Notes: generated from the letters alone by a model not told the origin. Counted from the stretch's first letter, positions 7,514-16,301 are shown. The stretch: 61,599 bases of DNA from Thermoflexales bacterium (GCA_025057935.1 JANWUW010000087.1:1-61599); one strand, 5' to 3'. A program made the numbers and translations.

Positions 7514-9208
7514 ATGGGCTTGCCCCCCACCGCCATCGTGGAGAGCTTGCGCAGGCATGTTTTGTTCGCAGACCTCGATGAAGCTGCCTTCGCCAAGGTC
7601 CTCCAACTGCTGCGCGTGCGTCGGTTGAGCGAAGGGGAGCTGCTGTTTGCGGTTGGAGATCACGACTGCAATCTCTACGTGGTGCGCAGCGGCAAGCTTG
7701 CCCTACGAACGCTGAATGAACAAGGGCTTGACCCTATCACGCGCGTGCTCACAGCGGGGGACGTGTTCAATGAATACTCCTTTCTGAGCGGACACGTTGA
7801 TGAGCAAAGCGTTGAAGCGCTGTCGACAGCAACGCTCTGGTTCATCCCGCGCGATGCCTTCCAGGGTTTACTCGCGCAGGACGCGCGCTTGCGCGAGCAT
7901 GTGGCTCGATTGACACCGCACCGACCAATGCCGCGCAAATTGCGCAGCCAGATTTATGAAGGCGAGCAAGTGCTGTGGTTCGGCAGGCGTCATGCGCTGT
8001 TCTTCCTTGGCAAAATCGCGCTGCCTACCGTTCTCCTCGTGTTGAGCTTGGCGTTGGTGTTGCTTTCCTTCTTGGAGGCGCTAGCTGCTTTCGGTCTTGT
8101 GTTGCGCGGTGTGAGTGCGCTCATGGCTCTAGCAGCGCTAGGATGGCTGGCGTGGCAAGTGCTCGACTATTACAACGACTACTTCTTAGTGACTGAGGAG
8201 CGCGTGGTGCATCACGAGCGCATCGTGTTGCTCTATGACCATCGCGAAGAATTGTTGCTTGATCGCGTGCAGCAAGTGGAGGTAGAGCGAGGCACGTTCC
8301 TCGACACCCTTTTCGATCTAGGAGATGTTGTGATCACAGCACAGGGCGCCAACACAACCGTGCGCTTCGACCATGTGCGCAATCCTGCTGCCATTGGCAA
8401 GCTGATCCTTGACGCCACGCAGCGCGCACGGCACAGGATCTCAGCGGGCGAGCGTGCGCGCATACGCGCTGCGCTCCGCGCGCGCATGGGCATCACCGCA
8501 CCCAGCGCCCCAAGGGCTTCTCCTGCGTTGCCTGCTTCGCCTTCTCTGCTTGAGCGGCTACGCGCTTGGTTCGCACGTGTGCGCTACGAGTGGCTTCCAC
8601 GCGTGCAAGTCGTGCGCGGCGATGCGATCGTTTACCGACGTCACTGGCTGATCCTCCTCAAGGGTATTGCAGCGCCGACGTTCATGCTCGGGGGAGCAGT
8701 GGGGTTGCTGGCGGTGGGGAGGATGTTCTTGCCTTCGCTCTTCACCACGCTCTTGAGCTGGCCCTTCTCAGCGCTCGTTGTGCCCATCCTGCTGGCGCTA
8801 GTTGTCTGGTGGCTGTGGTGCTATGAGGACTGGCGAAATGATGTCTTCGTGATCACCAGCGATCGCATCCTCGATGTGAAGCGCACGCCGTGGGGCATCC
8901 TCGGAACACGGCAGCGCGCGGCTGAACTGCGAAACGTCCAAAACACTACTGTGACCACACGCGGCATCATTGACGTGATATTCAATGTTGGCGACGTGTC
9001 CATCCGCACTGCCGGGATGGAGAATGAGCTGCTTTTCGACCGCGTGTGGAATCCACTTGGGATCCAAGCGGAGATCAACCGACGTGTGCAACAGGCCCTT
9101 GAGCGCGCGCAGCGCCAGCAGGCGGAGCAGCGCCGGCAAGAGCTGGCGGAGTGGCTAGGAATTTACGACGAGCTGACGCGCCTGCATGCTCGACCGCCGC
9201 TGTTGTAA
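7514..9208 (+). CDS. cNMP-binding domain fused to two membrane PH-domain repeats
   Basis: 564 residues. Residues about 15-130 form a cyclic-nucleotide-binding (CRP/CAP-like) domain: LFADLDE, GELLFAVGDHD, LYVVRSGKLAL and AGDVFNEYSFLSG. Then come two copies of a unit made of a basic stretch, two transmembrane helices and a bacterial PH domain. Copy 1 covers roughly 135-300 (YYNDYFLVTEERVVHHERI, LLLDRVQQVEVERGTFLDTLFDLGDV in pieces); copy 2 covers 355-520 (WRNDVFVITSDRILDVKRT, RNVQNTTV, VGDVSIRTAG). A charged Gln/Arg-rich helix ends the protein. PH-domain membrane proteins of the YdbS type are of unclear function. The canonical cAMP-binding phosphate-cassette arginine is not obvious, so the ligand is uncertain. 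Confidence 0.75.
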   Translation: MGLPPTAIVESLRRHVLFADLDEAAFAKVLQLLRVRRLSEGELLFAVGDHDCNLYVVRSGKLALRTLNEQGLDPITRVLTAGDVFNEYSFLSGHVDEQSVEALSTATLWFIPRDAFQGLLAQDARLREHVARLTPHRPMPRKLRSQIYEGEQVLWFGRRHALFFLGKIALPTVLLVLSLALVLLSFLEALAAFGLVLRGVSALMALAALGWLAWQVLDYYNDYFLVTEERVVHHERIVLLYDHREELLLDRVQQVEVERGTFLDTLFDLGDVVITAQGANTTVRFDHVRNPAAIGKLILDATQRARHRISAGERARIRAALRARMGITAPSAPRASPALPASPSLLERLRAWFARVRYEWLPRVQVVRGDAIVYRRHWLILLKGIAAPTFMLGGAVGLLAVGRMFLPSLFTTLLSWPFSALVVPILLALVVWWLWCYEDWRNDVFVITSDRILDVKRTPWGILGTRQRAAELRNVQNTTVTTRGIIDVIFNVGDVSIRTAGMENELLFDRVWNPLGIQAEINRRVQQALERAQRQQAEQRRQELAEWLGIYDELTRLHARPPLL

Positions 9209-9259
9209 ACCGGCGCTTATGCGCGTCTCATGCTGCGGCGCTAGGCTTCATCACCGCTC

Positions 9260-10744
9260 ATGCCCATCCGTCTGAAGTTAACGCTGTGGTATAGCGGCGT
9301 GCTATTGCTCGCGCTGATCGTGTTCGGGATCGGCGTGTACGCTGCTGTCAGCGTGCTGTTAGTGCGGCAAGTGGATGCACAGTTGCTTCAAGCTGTGGAG
9401 GCTGCCTTGCCGCTCGTCGCCGGACAGCGCCTGGAAGCGGTGGAGCGGGGTGGGCGCCTAGTGGTGAAGTTCACACAGCTAGACGCCTTTCGCGCCTCCG
9501 AGGTGTATGTGCAGGTGATCAGCGCCAATGGTGAGGTGATTGGGCTTTCGCCCAACTTGTTCGAATCACCGCTCGGCGACGCCCCGCTGGACGCGCAATC
9601 TATCTCTCAGCATCAAGCGCGGCTCAGGCAACATGCAAGCAGTGCCGCCGCCACAGAACTGAGTGCAGATATTTTCGGCGACGCGCGACATGGCGGGGGC
9701 ATGCCGCCTCTGCGCGTGCTCACCCGACCCGTGTTCACGCGCGACAATCGGCTGATAGGCTATTTGCAGGTAGCCACCTCGCTCGAGAGTGTGGCTATCG
9801 CGCAGCAGGTGTTGCTCCTCACGCTGACTGTCTCTGGAGTGTTGGTGCTGATGTTCTCAAGCGTGGTTGGCGTGCTGCTTGCGCGGCGCGCGCTGCGCCC
9901 TGTTGACCAGATCACCCAAACCGCGATGGCGATCTATCGCGCTGAAAACCTAGACCGCCGTGTGCCCGAACCACGGACGAACGATGAGGTGGCGCGCTTG
10001 TCGCGTGCCTTCAACGCCATGTTGGAGCGCCTCTCGCAGCTTTTCCACGCCCAACAGCGCCTCATCGCCGATGTTTCGCACGAGCTGCGCACGCCGCTCA
10101 CGGTCATCCGCGGCAACGTGGACTTGCTGCGCGCGATGGGTTGCACCGACGAGGAGTCCCTTAGCGCCATCGCCAGCGAGGCTGATCGCATGAACCGCAT
10201 GGTGCGTGACTTGCTGCTGCTCTCTCAAGCCGATGCTGGCGTGCTCTCCATGCACTTCACCAACGTTGATGTGCCGCGCTTGATTGCCGACGTCGAGCGC
10301 AGCGCCAACATGCTGGCGCAAGGCAAGCTGCGCATCGTCGCCCACGCTGAGCCCAACTTGACGCTGTACGGCGACTACGACCGCCTGAAGCAGGTGTTGC
10401 TCAACCTAGTGGACAACGCCATTAAGCACACCCCAGAAGGCGGCGAAGTGCGCATCGAAGCTACGGCGCACTACAACGGCTTTGCGCGCCTGACGGTGAG
10501 CGACACTGGCATTGGCATCCCAGAAAAGGACTTGCCGCATATCTTCGAGCGCTTCTACCGCGTGGATAAATCGCGTTCGCGTGCCAGTGGCGGCTCAGGA
10601 CTTGGGCTTTCTATCGCCAACACAATTGTGCAAGCCCATCATGGGCACATTGTGGTGAACAGCAAGGTGGGCGTAGGCACGACGTTCGACGTGTATCTGC
10701 CGATGCAGCCGCCGAGCAACGGCGCAAGCTTAACGACGCCGTAG
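9260..10744 (+). CDS. HAMP-containing sensor histidine kinase (orphan)
   Basis: 494-residue membrane sensor kinase. Transmembrane helices lie near residues 8-33 and 180-205, separated by an extracytoplasmic sensor region of about 145 residues. A HAMP domain follows (RALRPVDQITQ to ARLSRAFNAM). The HisKA box is DVSHELRTPL with phospho-acceptor H274, then the N box NLVDNAIKHTPEGG, G1 DTGIGIPEKDLPHIFERFYRVD and G2 SGLGLSIA. No response-regulator gene lies within the window on either side, so the partner is elsewhere. The 3' end overlaps the convergent aminotransferase gene by 15 nt. The ATG lacks a clear Shine-Dalgarno sequence. Confidence 0.92.
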   Translation: MPIRLKLTLWYSGVLLLALIVFGIGVYAAVSVLLVRQVDAQLLQAVEAALPLVAGQRLEAVERGGRLVVKFTQLDAFRASEVYVQVISANGEVIGLSPNLFESPLGDAPLDAQSISQHQARLRQHASSAAATELSADIFGDARHGGGMPPLRVLTRPVFTRDNRLIGYLQVATSLESVAIAQQVLLLTLTVSGVLVLMFSSVVGVLLARRALRPVDQITQTAMAIYRAENLDRRVPEPRTNDEVARLSRAFNAMLERLSQLFHAQQRLIADVSHELRTPLTVIRGNVDLLRAMGCTDEESLSAIASEADRMNRMVRDLLLLSQADAGVLSMHFTNVDVPRLIADVERSANMLAQGKLRIVAHAEPNLTLYGDYDRLKQVLLNLVDNAIKHTPEGGEVRIEATAHYNGFARLTVSDTGIGIPEKDLPHIFERFYRVDKSRSRASGGSGLGLSIANTIVQAHHGHIVVNSKVGVGTTFDVYLPMQPPSNGASLTTP

Positions 10745-11896
10745 CGCGTCTCGCATGCGCTCCAATGCCTCCATGAGCTGTGCGCGCGGGCATCCGAAGT
10801 TGAGTCGCGCCCAACCTTCACCGCCTGGTCCGAAACTGGCACCGTCGTTGAGCGCGACACGCGCATGCTTCAAAAAGAAGGTGTGCGGATTTTCAGCGCC
10901 GAGCGCAGCGCGAAAATCCAGCCAGGCGAGGTAAGTTGCTTCAGTGGGGCAAGCGCGCACGCCGGGCATCTCGGATTGAACGAATTGCATCAGCACGTCG
11001 CGGTTTGTCGTGAGGTAGGCGCGTGCAGCATCCAGCCAATCGTCGCAACGAGTGTACGCTGCTTCGGCGGCAACCAAACCGAATGTGTTGAGATGAGGTA
11101 GAGTGCCATGCGCGGCTTGCGCTAACCTGCGGCGCAGCGTTGGATTGGTCACCACAGCGAAGCTGAACCCTAAGCTAGGGATGTTGAACGTCTTGCTCGG
11201 CGCCATGAGCGTGATCGTGCGCGCGGCAATGTCTTCATCGAGTGCCGCAAGCGGCACATGTTGCGTGTCGCCAAGGGTGAGGTCGCCCCAGATTTCATCC
11301 GAGCAAATGAGCAGATCGTGTTGCTCGCAGATCGCTGCGAGTCGCATAAGCTCTTCGCGCGTCCATTCGCGGCCGACAGGGTTATGAGGGTGGCAGAAAA
11401 GCAAGACGCGCGCCCGAGGGGTGAGCGCGCGCTCAAAGGCAGTGAAGTCAATGGTATAGCGCGGACACTGCTCGCGCTCGCTCAGTGGGACGGCGATGCG
11501 CTGCAAGCCCTGCTGTTGCGGCGCCTCGAGGAAAGGCGGATAGACTGGTGTGAACATCACCACTGCGTCGCCTACGGCAGCAAAAGCGCGCAGCACCAGA
11601 TTGAAGCCGCTGACCACGCCGGGCAAAAATACAATCGCCTCGGGACCAACCGCCCAGTTGAACCGCCGTTGCAGCCAAGCAGCGATGATCTCGGCATGAC
11701 GGCGCGTGGGGAAGTCGTAGCCGAAGACGCCGTGCGCCACGCGCGCTTGAAGCGCTTCGCGTATGGGCGGCGCAGCGTAGAAATCCATGTCCGCCACCCA
11801 CATCGGGATCACATCAGGTGGGTAAGTGTTCCATTTGAAGCTGAGGGTATTTCGTCGATCAGGTGCGCGGTCGAAGTCAAACGTGGCGCTCGACAC
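10730..11896 (-). CDS. MalY/PatB-family PLP aminotransferase / C-S lyase
   Basis: 388-residue fold-type I PLP enzyme of the MalY/PatB group, usually cystathionine beta-lyases or related aminotransferases. Signature pieces are PMWVADMDF (31-39), the HGVFGYDFP loop, FCHPHNPVGREWTREEL, CSDEIWGDL, and the PLP lysine K235 in APSKTFNIPSLGFSF. The GTG start at 11896 is supported by the N-terminal match to the family and by a TAGAAT box 9 nt upstream. A methionine/cysteine metabolism role is inferred; the substrate is not certain. Its 3' end overlaps the histidine kinase gene. Confidence 0.87.
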   Translation of the reverse strand: MSSATFDFDRAPDRRNTLSFKWNTYPPDVIPMWVADMDFYAAPPIREALQARVAHGVFGYDFPTRRHAEIIAAWLQRRFNWAVGPEAIVFLPGVVSGFNLVLRAFAAVGDAVVMFTPVYPPFLEAPQQQGLQRIAVPLSEREQCPRYTIDFTAFERALTPRARVLLFCHPHNPVGREWTREELMRLAAICEQHDLLICSDEIWGDLTLGDTQHVPLAALDEDIAARTITLMAPSKTFNIPSLGFSFAVVTNPTLRRRLAQAAHGTLPHLNTFGLVAAEAAYTRCDDWLDAARAYLTTNRDVLMQFVQSEMPGVRACPTEATYLAWLDFRAALGAENPHTFFLKHARVALNDGASFGPGGEGWARLNFGCPRAQLMEALERMRDALRRR

Positions 11897-11905
11897 GGTG
11901 GCGTG

Positions 11906-11911
11906 ATTCTA
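11906..11911 (-). promoter_or_regulatory. -10-like TAGAAT, 9 nt before the aminotransferase GTG
   Basis: On the minus strand the hexamer TAGAAT (five of six to consensus) ends 9 nt before the GTG at 11896. No Shine-Dalgarno sequence lies between them. This placement implies a leaderless or nearly leaderless transcript. Confidence 0.42.
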
Positions 11912-11991
11912 CTGCTGCTCGCTGTGCGGTTGTGGCGCTTGCTAGCATCGCAGTACAGTCGTTGGGCGGTGCACTCCCTTTCCCCTCGCGA

Positions 11992-12031
11992 CCTGAATCG
12001 GGCAGGAGCCCCCATCTCTGCCCGATTCAGG
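11992..12031. repeat. Perfect 14-bp inverted repeat between two minus-strand genes
   Basis: Arms 11992-12005 (CCTGAATCGGGCAG) and 12018-12031 are exact reverse complements around a 12-nt loop. It lies 117 nt past the stop of the fatty-acid-hydroxylase-like gene and about 95 nt upstream of the aminotransferase start. A T-run is missing on both strands, so it is not a standard intrinsic terminator. It could be a factor-dependent terminator, an RNA-processing hairpin or a protein-binding site. The rest of the 252-nt gap shows only the -10-like box at 11906-11911. Confidence 0.7.
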
Positions 12032-12148
12032 CAGCTCCTCCTCCCCTGACCGACGAACGGCGAGGTGTCCTCTCGTCCCGTCTCTCGCCCCTTCTACTCT
12101 GATAGTCGCTGCGAGCTGCCCATTTCTGCAAGCGTTGGGCGCTCCAAT

Positions 12149-12826
12149 TTACACCTCGGTGCGGAACACCTGGTCCCAGAAATTGGTGGTCACGCCGAAG
12201 CGTGCGTCAGGCGTCTTGAAGTGGTGTTCCATGTGGTGGCGCTTGAGAAACTTCATAATGGGACCTTTGACCGGCAGATGATGGGTAGCGTAGTGAATCA
12301 TGTCGTAGGTGATGTATCCGGCTACGGTGCCAGCAAACATCGGCGCCACCAAGAAGGGGACTCCAAGCACGACATCAAGCGCAACCCAGAAGAGCAAGTA
12401 GAAAAGCGCTGCCATGGGGATACTCACCACAGGCGGCATCACGAGGCGCGTCTTCACATGCGGTTGGTAGTGGTGTACGCCGTGGAACAAGAAGATGATC
12501 TGCCACTGGGTGCGGTTGCGCGGCTTGAAGTGGAACAGGAAGCGGTGCAGGACGTATTCCAAGAACGTCCACAGCAGCACTGCCCCGAAGATAAATGCGA
12601 GCGGATACCAAAAAGGTGAGACGGTTGCAGGCCAGTTTAGCGCGCCTCGCACTGCGAAGAAGAGCACCACTGGCACCCAAATCGCCAGCACTGCCTGAGG
12701 CGTGACATGTGTGAAGAACTCCAGAAAGCTGGATTTGAAAAGCCGAATTGGCTTCGTGTCATGGCTGATCGCATCATGTGGAATGGTGTCCACGTTCACA
12801 GCCATCAAACGGTCAAGGAAGTTCAT
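12149..12826 (-). CDS. Fatty acid hydroxylase / sterol desaturase superfamily protein
   Basis: With ATG at 12826 the protein has 225 residues and four hydrophobic helices. It carries the histidine clusters of the di-iron membrane hydroxylase superfamily: HRFLFH (94-99), HGVHHYQPH (115-123), HYATHH and a final HHMEHH. The arrangement resembles Scs7-type fatty acid 2-hydroxylases without the cytochrome b5 domain. The likely reaction is O2-dependent hydroxylation of a lipid acyl chain; substrate and electron donor are unknown. The start was chosen because it removes a low-quality extension to 12934 and places a TACAAT box 7 nt upstream. Confidence 0.82.
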   Translation of the reverse strand: MNFLDRLMAVNVDTIPHDAISHDTKPIRLFKSSFLEFFTHVTPQAVLAIWVPVVLFFAVRGALNWPATVSPFWYPLAFIFGAVLLWTFLEYVLHRFLFHFKPRNRTQWQIIFLFHGVHHYQPHVKTRLVMPPVVSIPMAALFYLLFWVALDVVLGVPFLVAPMFAGTVAGYITYDMIHYATHHLPVKGPIMKFLKRHHMEHHFKTPDARFGVTTNFWDQVFRTEV

Positions 12827-12833
12827 GGTTGAA

Positions 12834-12839
12834 ATTGTA
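12834..12839 (-). promoter_or_regulatory. -10-like TACAAT, 7 nt before the hydroxylase ATG
   Basis: Minus-strand TACAAT ends 7 nt before the ATG at 12826 and lies in the 16-nt gap behind the upstream GT39-like gene. There is no Shine-Dalgarno sequence in the gap. The spacing predicts a leaderless mRNA. Confidence 0.5.
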
Positions 12840-12842
12840 CGC

Positions 12843-14726
12843 TTAGGGCGCAAGGCGGATCGTCGTGAGTGGGAGGCGCCCTTCGTTGGCGTTTGGGTGG
12901 TTAGCGGCAAGGCGTGTGCCACTGGTGGCGTCATACAGGCCGATGAACACCGTTGCAGCTTCGCCCGGCGTCAGGGTCCTAAGCCAGACTCCGCGCCGAT
13001 CAAGCACAACCTCACCAACCCGCCAGCGGGTTGTGGGCAACAAGCCGTGCTGGGGCTCGCTGTCGAACTGCGCCTTCGGTGGCGCGCTTGAGTCGCCTAT
13101 GTGCACGAAGACGGTGTAGCGCTGTGTGATGGGTGCGAGGGCTTGCCACTGCAGTTCTAACGGCCACACGTCTCCTGCGCGCGCCACGCTTCCCGCACGC
13201 ACGCCAACAAGAGCAATGGAGTCACCGAAGCGCACTGGGGTGAATCCCTCGAGCGGTTGCAGGCCTTGGTGCTGCAGAGCGCCATACACCGCCACGCGCA
13301 AATTCCCGACCCAGCGCTCGTGTGCCTTGAAGGCATTTTGATTCAGCCATTGCTCATACCAGCCTTCCGGGTCGGCTTCACGCTCGCCGTAGTAGATAGT
13401 GAAGAAGCGCGGATGCGCAGCAGCAATTGCTTCCAACTGCTGCGCCACAACGGCGTAGGTGCTGGGGCGATAGCGCAGTGGGTACAGGTTTTGGTCGTTG
13501 CCCTGGTAGTAGGTGTACACCTCCCACTGGTTGGGCGCGAGGAATAACACGGCGTCCTCGGCGCGCATGTGTGCTGCGATCCAACGCTGCAAACCACGAT
13601 AGTCGTCGCGCGCGTACGCGGGGTTGTCGTAGAGGTTAGTCAGCGCGGGCGATACGCTGGCTGCGAGGGACAAAGCCCCGAGCAAGGCTACATTGCGTTG
13701 CACGCTAGCAGACGCGAAGCGCCTCGCCAGTGTGTCCACACCGAGCGCACTGAGCACGCAAAGCGGCGCAGAGCCAACAAGCAGAAACTTCAGGTACGCC
13801 TCTCGGTATGCACCGAGCCCGAGCAGCAAGACCGGCGGAGCAAGCAGCAACGCAGCCCAGAACGTCTGATCGGCGCGCCGCAGCGCCGTTAAGCCCACTC
13901 CTGCTGCACCTAGCCAAAGCAGCATTGGCAGAAGGCTCTGGCCGGTAGGCAGCGTGTGACCCACAACGAGTGTGCGCGCGATGGTGAGCAGAGTGGTGGG
14001 CAGGTCGTGCTGATCGCGGGTGACACTCCAGCCGCTGAGTTGGCGCAGCGCAGTGGGCATCCAAGGCGCAAAGAGCGCCAACGCCAGCACAGTGAGCAGC
14101 ACGAAACGCGCAAGCGGATACAACGCCTGCTTGAGAGTGCGCGCTGAGACAGCCTGCACCAGCACACCCAGCCCTTGTGCTGCGACGACGAAGGGGTAAG
14201 CGTAGTGTGTGTATAGCCCTGCGGCAGTGCTCGTCACAAAGAGCAGGTCAAGCGCGCGTGTGCATGGAGACGCCCGAAGCCACGCCCACGTGCTCAGCAT
14301 TGCCCACAGCGCGAGCAAAGCGTACATGCGCGCCTCTTGGGCGTAGTACACGCTGAACGGCGCGACTGCTGCAAACCAAGCAGCAAGCCAAGCTGCGCGC
14401 ATGCCTCTCAAAGCACGACCTGCAGCGAAAGCTAGCGCCACGGTGAGTGTGCTGGCGAAAGCGGAGAGGCTGCGCAACCCAGCTTCGCTGCTCCCTGCGC
14501 CCTCTCGCCACGCCTTGAGGATCAGGTAATAAAGCGGAGGATGGATGTCCCCCGCTGCGCCTTCGAGAACCAGGTGGATTGAGCGTTCGACAAGCCGCGC
14601 GCTGTTTCCTTCGTCGTACCAGAACGATTGGGCGTCGAGTTTGTGCAGGCGAAGGGCGAATGCTAGGAGCAGAGCGGGGAACGCCAGCCACCATGCGCGT
14701 GTGCGCCGCGCCCATGCGTCCTGCAT
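12843..14726 (-). CDS. GT39/ArnT-like membrane glycosyltransferase with C-terminal beta module
   Basis: About 627 residues. The N-terminal 350 residues hold some ten transmembrane helices with the GT-C acidic motif WYDEGNSARL after helix 1 and DIHPPLYYLIL further on, plus VYYAQEARMYAL, all typical of PMT/ArnT relatives that use polyprenyl-phosphate sugars. The last 130 residues are soluble and beta-rich (RYTVFVHIGD, WRVGEVV, FIGLYDATSG) and recur at the C-terminus of the 18992-21196 protein. The start is ATG at 14726, or GTG three bases earlier; both overlap the fucU stop (GTGATG), indicating coupling to fucU. Confidence 0.78.
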   Translation of the reverse strand: MQDAWARRTRAWWLAFPALLLAFALRLHKLDAQSFWYDEGNSARLVERSIHLVLEGAAGDIHPPLYYLILKAWREGAGSSEAGLRSLSAFASTLTVALAFAAGRALRGMRAAWLAAWFAAVAPFSVYYAQEARMYALLALWAMLSTWAWLRASPCTRALDLLFVTSTAAGLYTHYAYPFVVAAQGLGVLVQAVSARTLKQALYPLARFVLLTVLALALFAPWMPTALRQLSGWSVTRDQHDLPTTLLTIARTLVVGHTLPTGQSLLPMLLWLGAAGVGLTALRRADQTFWAALLLAPPVLLLGLGAYREAYLKFLLVGSAPLCVLSALGVDTLARRFASASVQRNVALLGALSLAASVSPALTNLYDNPAYARDDYRGLQRWIAAHMRAEDAVLFLAPNQWEVYTYYQGNDQNLYPLRYRPSTYAVVAQQLEAIAAAHPRFFTIYYGEREADPEGWYEQWLNQNAFKAHERWVGNLRVAVYGALQHQGLQPLEGFTPVRFGDSIALVGVRAGSVARAGDVWPLELQWQALAPITQRYTVFVHIGDSSAPPKAQFDSEPQHGLLPTTRWRVGEVVLDRRGVWLRTLTPGEAATVFIGLYDATSGTRLAANHPNANEGRLPLTTIRLAP

Positions 14727-15151
14727 CACTGCGGCGGCAGGACGACGCCGATGGTCAGCAGGATGTTTGCGTAGACGCGTTGCTCGCCGCTGGCGATCAC
14801 CAGCGCGGTATCGCTATCGCGGCAGGCGTCGTAAAACTCGAAGCGCTTATGAGTGTGCACGGGCGTGCCGGGTGGCAACAACGCGCGGAACTCAGCCACA
14901 ATCGGCGCTTCGCTGCCGTCATCGCGAACCATCACGTCCGCGCGCTCGATAGGGATGGCGTCCACGAGCACGCGCAGAATGTCCGTGGCGCTGATCAAGC
15001 CGGGCGCAAAGTTGAGGTATACACGCTTCGCGGCGGGGTTTGCGCGCGTGCTGAAGGGATAGTTGCTGTCGGCGATCAAGATTTTTGCGCCATGACCTGC
15101 ACTGCCCAGCGCGGCGAGGATCTCGGGGTGGAGCAGTTGGTACTTGAGCAT
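14726..15151 (-). CDS. fucU: RbsD/FucU family sugar mutarotase
   Basis: 141-residue protein, the normal size for FucU (L-fucose mutarotase), which interconverts alpha and beta anomers. The N-terminus LKYQLLHPEILAALGSAGHG with the catalytic histidine in GHG, ILIADSNYPF, and the C-terminal KRFEFYDACRD and VIASGEQRVYANILL are characteristic of the family. ATG 15151 was chosen from family alignment; the open frame continues to 15364 without homology. It overlaps the following glycosyltransferase start. Fucose versus ribose or another sugar is not certain, and no other fucose genes are adjacent. Confidence 0.88.
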   Translation of the reverse strand: MLKYQLLHPEILAALGSAGHGAKILIADSNYPFSTRANPAAKRVYLNFAPGLISATDILRVLVDAIPIERADVMVRDDGSEAPIVAEFRALLPPGTPVHTHKRFEFYDACRDSDTALVIASGEQRVYANILLTIGVVLPPQ

Positions 15152-15161
15152 AGCGGCGCGG

Positions 15162-15169
15162 ATTATAGT
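15162..15169. promoter_or_regulatory. Overlapping divergent -10 boxes for fucU and the m5U methyltransferase
   Basis: The 8-bp stretch ATTATAGT reads as TATAAT on the minus strand (15167-15162, 10 nt before the fucU ATG) and as TATAGT on the plus strand (15164-15169, 7 nt before the ATG at 15177). The whole intergenic gap is 25 bp. Both transcripts would start at or very near their start codons, and the two promoters cannot be occupied at once. Confidence 0.55.
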
Positions 15170-15176
15170 GACTAGG

Positions 15177-16301
15177 ATGGTGTTAGAGCTGACCGCAATG
15201 GCGCCAACCGGCGAAGCCATCGGGCGCGCTCCCGATGGGCGTGTGGTCTTCGTGCCATATGGATTGCCAGGCGAGCAGGTTGAGGTGCAGCTCACGCATG
15301 AGCGAAAGCGATTTGCGCGCGCGCGGCTGCTGCGCGTGTTGCGCGCCTCACCCGAGCGCACCACACCCCCTTGCCCCCATTTTGCTCACTGCGGCGGCTG
15401 CGACTGGCAGCATCTCGTCTACCCTGCACAACTGCGCTACAAGACCGATGCAGTGCGCGAACAGCTCGTGCGCCTCGGACGCATTCAAGATCCGCCTGTG
15501 CGCCCGTGCCTGCCTGCGCCAGCGCCCTACGGCTACCGCAACCGCATCCAGCTTGTCGGCGCAGCGGATGGACGTTGGGGGTATCGCGCGCGCAAGACGC
15601 ACGTCGTGACGCCCATCGCGGAGTGTGCCATTGCAGCGCCTGAGCTGAATGCGCTGCTTCAAACGCTGCGCGCACAACCTGGTGAGCTAGCCGACCTGCG
15701 TCTCTCGGACGAGGGCGCAAGTCGCCTCTACCCTGGCTCGCCACCGAGGACTATCACTGTGGGGCGCTGGCGCTATCGCGTGCCCGGCGATGTGTTCTTC
15801 CAGGTGAACACAGCCGTAGCTGCGCTGCTGATTGAGGAGGTGCTGCGCGCAGCTGAGCCTACGCCCAGCAGCAACTTTCTCGACCTGTTCTGTGGCGTTG
15901 GGTTGTTCACTGTTCCGCTTGCCGAACGCGCTGCGTTTGTGCTCGGCGTCGAGGTAGACGCGCAGGCAGCCCGAGTGGCTGCAGAAAACCTGCGAGGCTT
16001 GCCCGCAGAGGTGTGGGCGATGGATGTGGGGCAGGCATTGAAGCGAGCCGCACTTCGTCGGCGTGTTTGGCGAGGGGTTGTGCTCGATCCACCTCGGGGT
16101 GGTGTGGAGGCGCAAGCGCTGGCTGCAATCAGCCGCCTGAATGCGCCGCGCCTCGTATATGTCTCATGCGAACCAGCCACGCTGGCGCGCGATGCGCGCC
16201 GGCTGCTCGATGCAGGCTATCACCTCGACTACGTTCAGCCGCTCGACATGTTTCCGCAGACGCGCCATGTTGAGTGCGTGGCGCGCTTCACGCGGATGTG
16301 A
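15177..16301 (+). CDS. RNA m5U methyltransferase (TrmA/RlmD family)
   Basis: 374-residue SAM-dependent uracil-C5 methyltransferase acting on 23S rRNA (RlmD/RlmC type) or tRNA. It has an N-terminal TRAM domain (about 1-55), then iron-sulfur cysteines C66, C72 and C75 in CPHFAHCGGC plus a later cysteine (AECAIA), typical of RlmD-type enzymes. The SAM motif is FLDLFCGVGLF, the catalytic region is LDPPRGG, and the nucleophile cysteine is in VYVSCEPATLARD. ATG 15177 follows a TATAGT box by 7 nt; upstream in-frame codons reach into the promoter and fucU side. The end overlaps the convergent gene by 14 nt. The exact RNA position is not determined. Confidence 0.88.
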   Translation: MVLELTAMAPTGEAIGRAPDGRVVFVPYGLPGEQVEVQLTHERKRFARARLLRVLRASPERTTPPCPHFAHCGGCDWQHLVYPAQLRYKTDAVREQLVRLGRIQDPPVRPCLPAPAPYGYRNRIQLVGAADGRWGYRARKTHVVTPIAECAIAAPELNALLQTLRAQPGELADLRLSDEGASRLYPGSPPRTITVGRWRYRVPGDVFFQVNTAVAALLIEEVLRAAEPTPSSNFLDLFCGVGLFTVPLAERAAFVLGVEVDAQAARVAAENLRGLPAEVWAMDVGQALKRAALRRRVWRGVVLDPPRGGVEAQALAAISRLNAPRLVYVSCEPATLARDARRLLDAGYHLDYVQPLDMFPQTRHVECVARFTRM

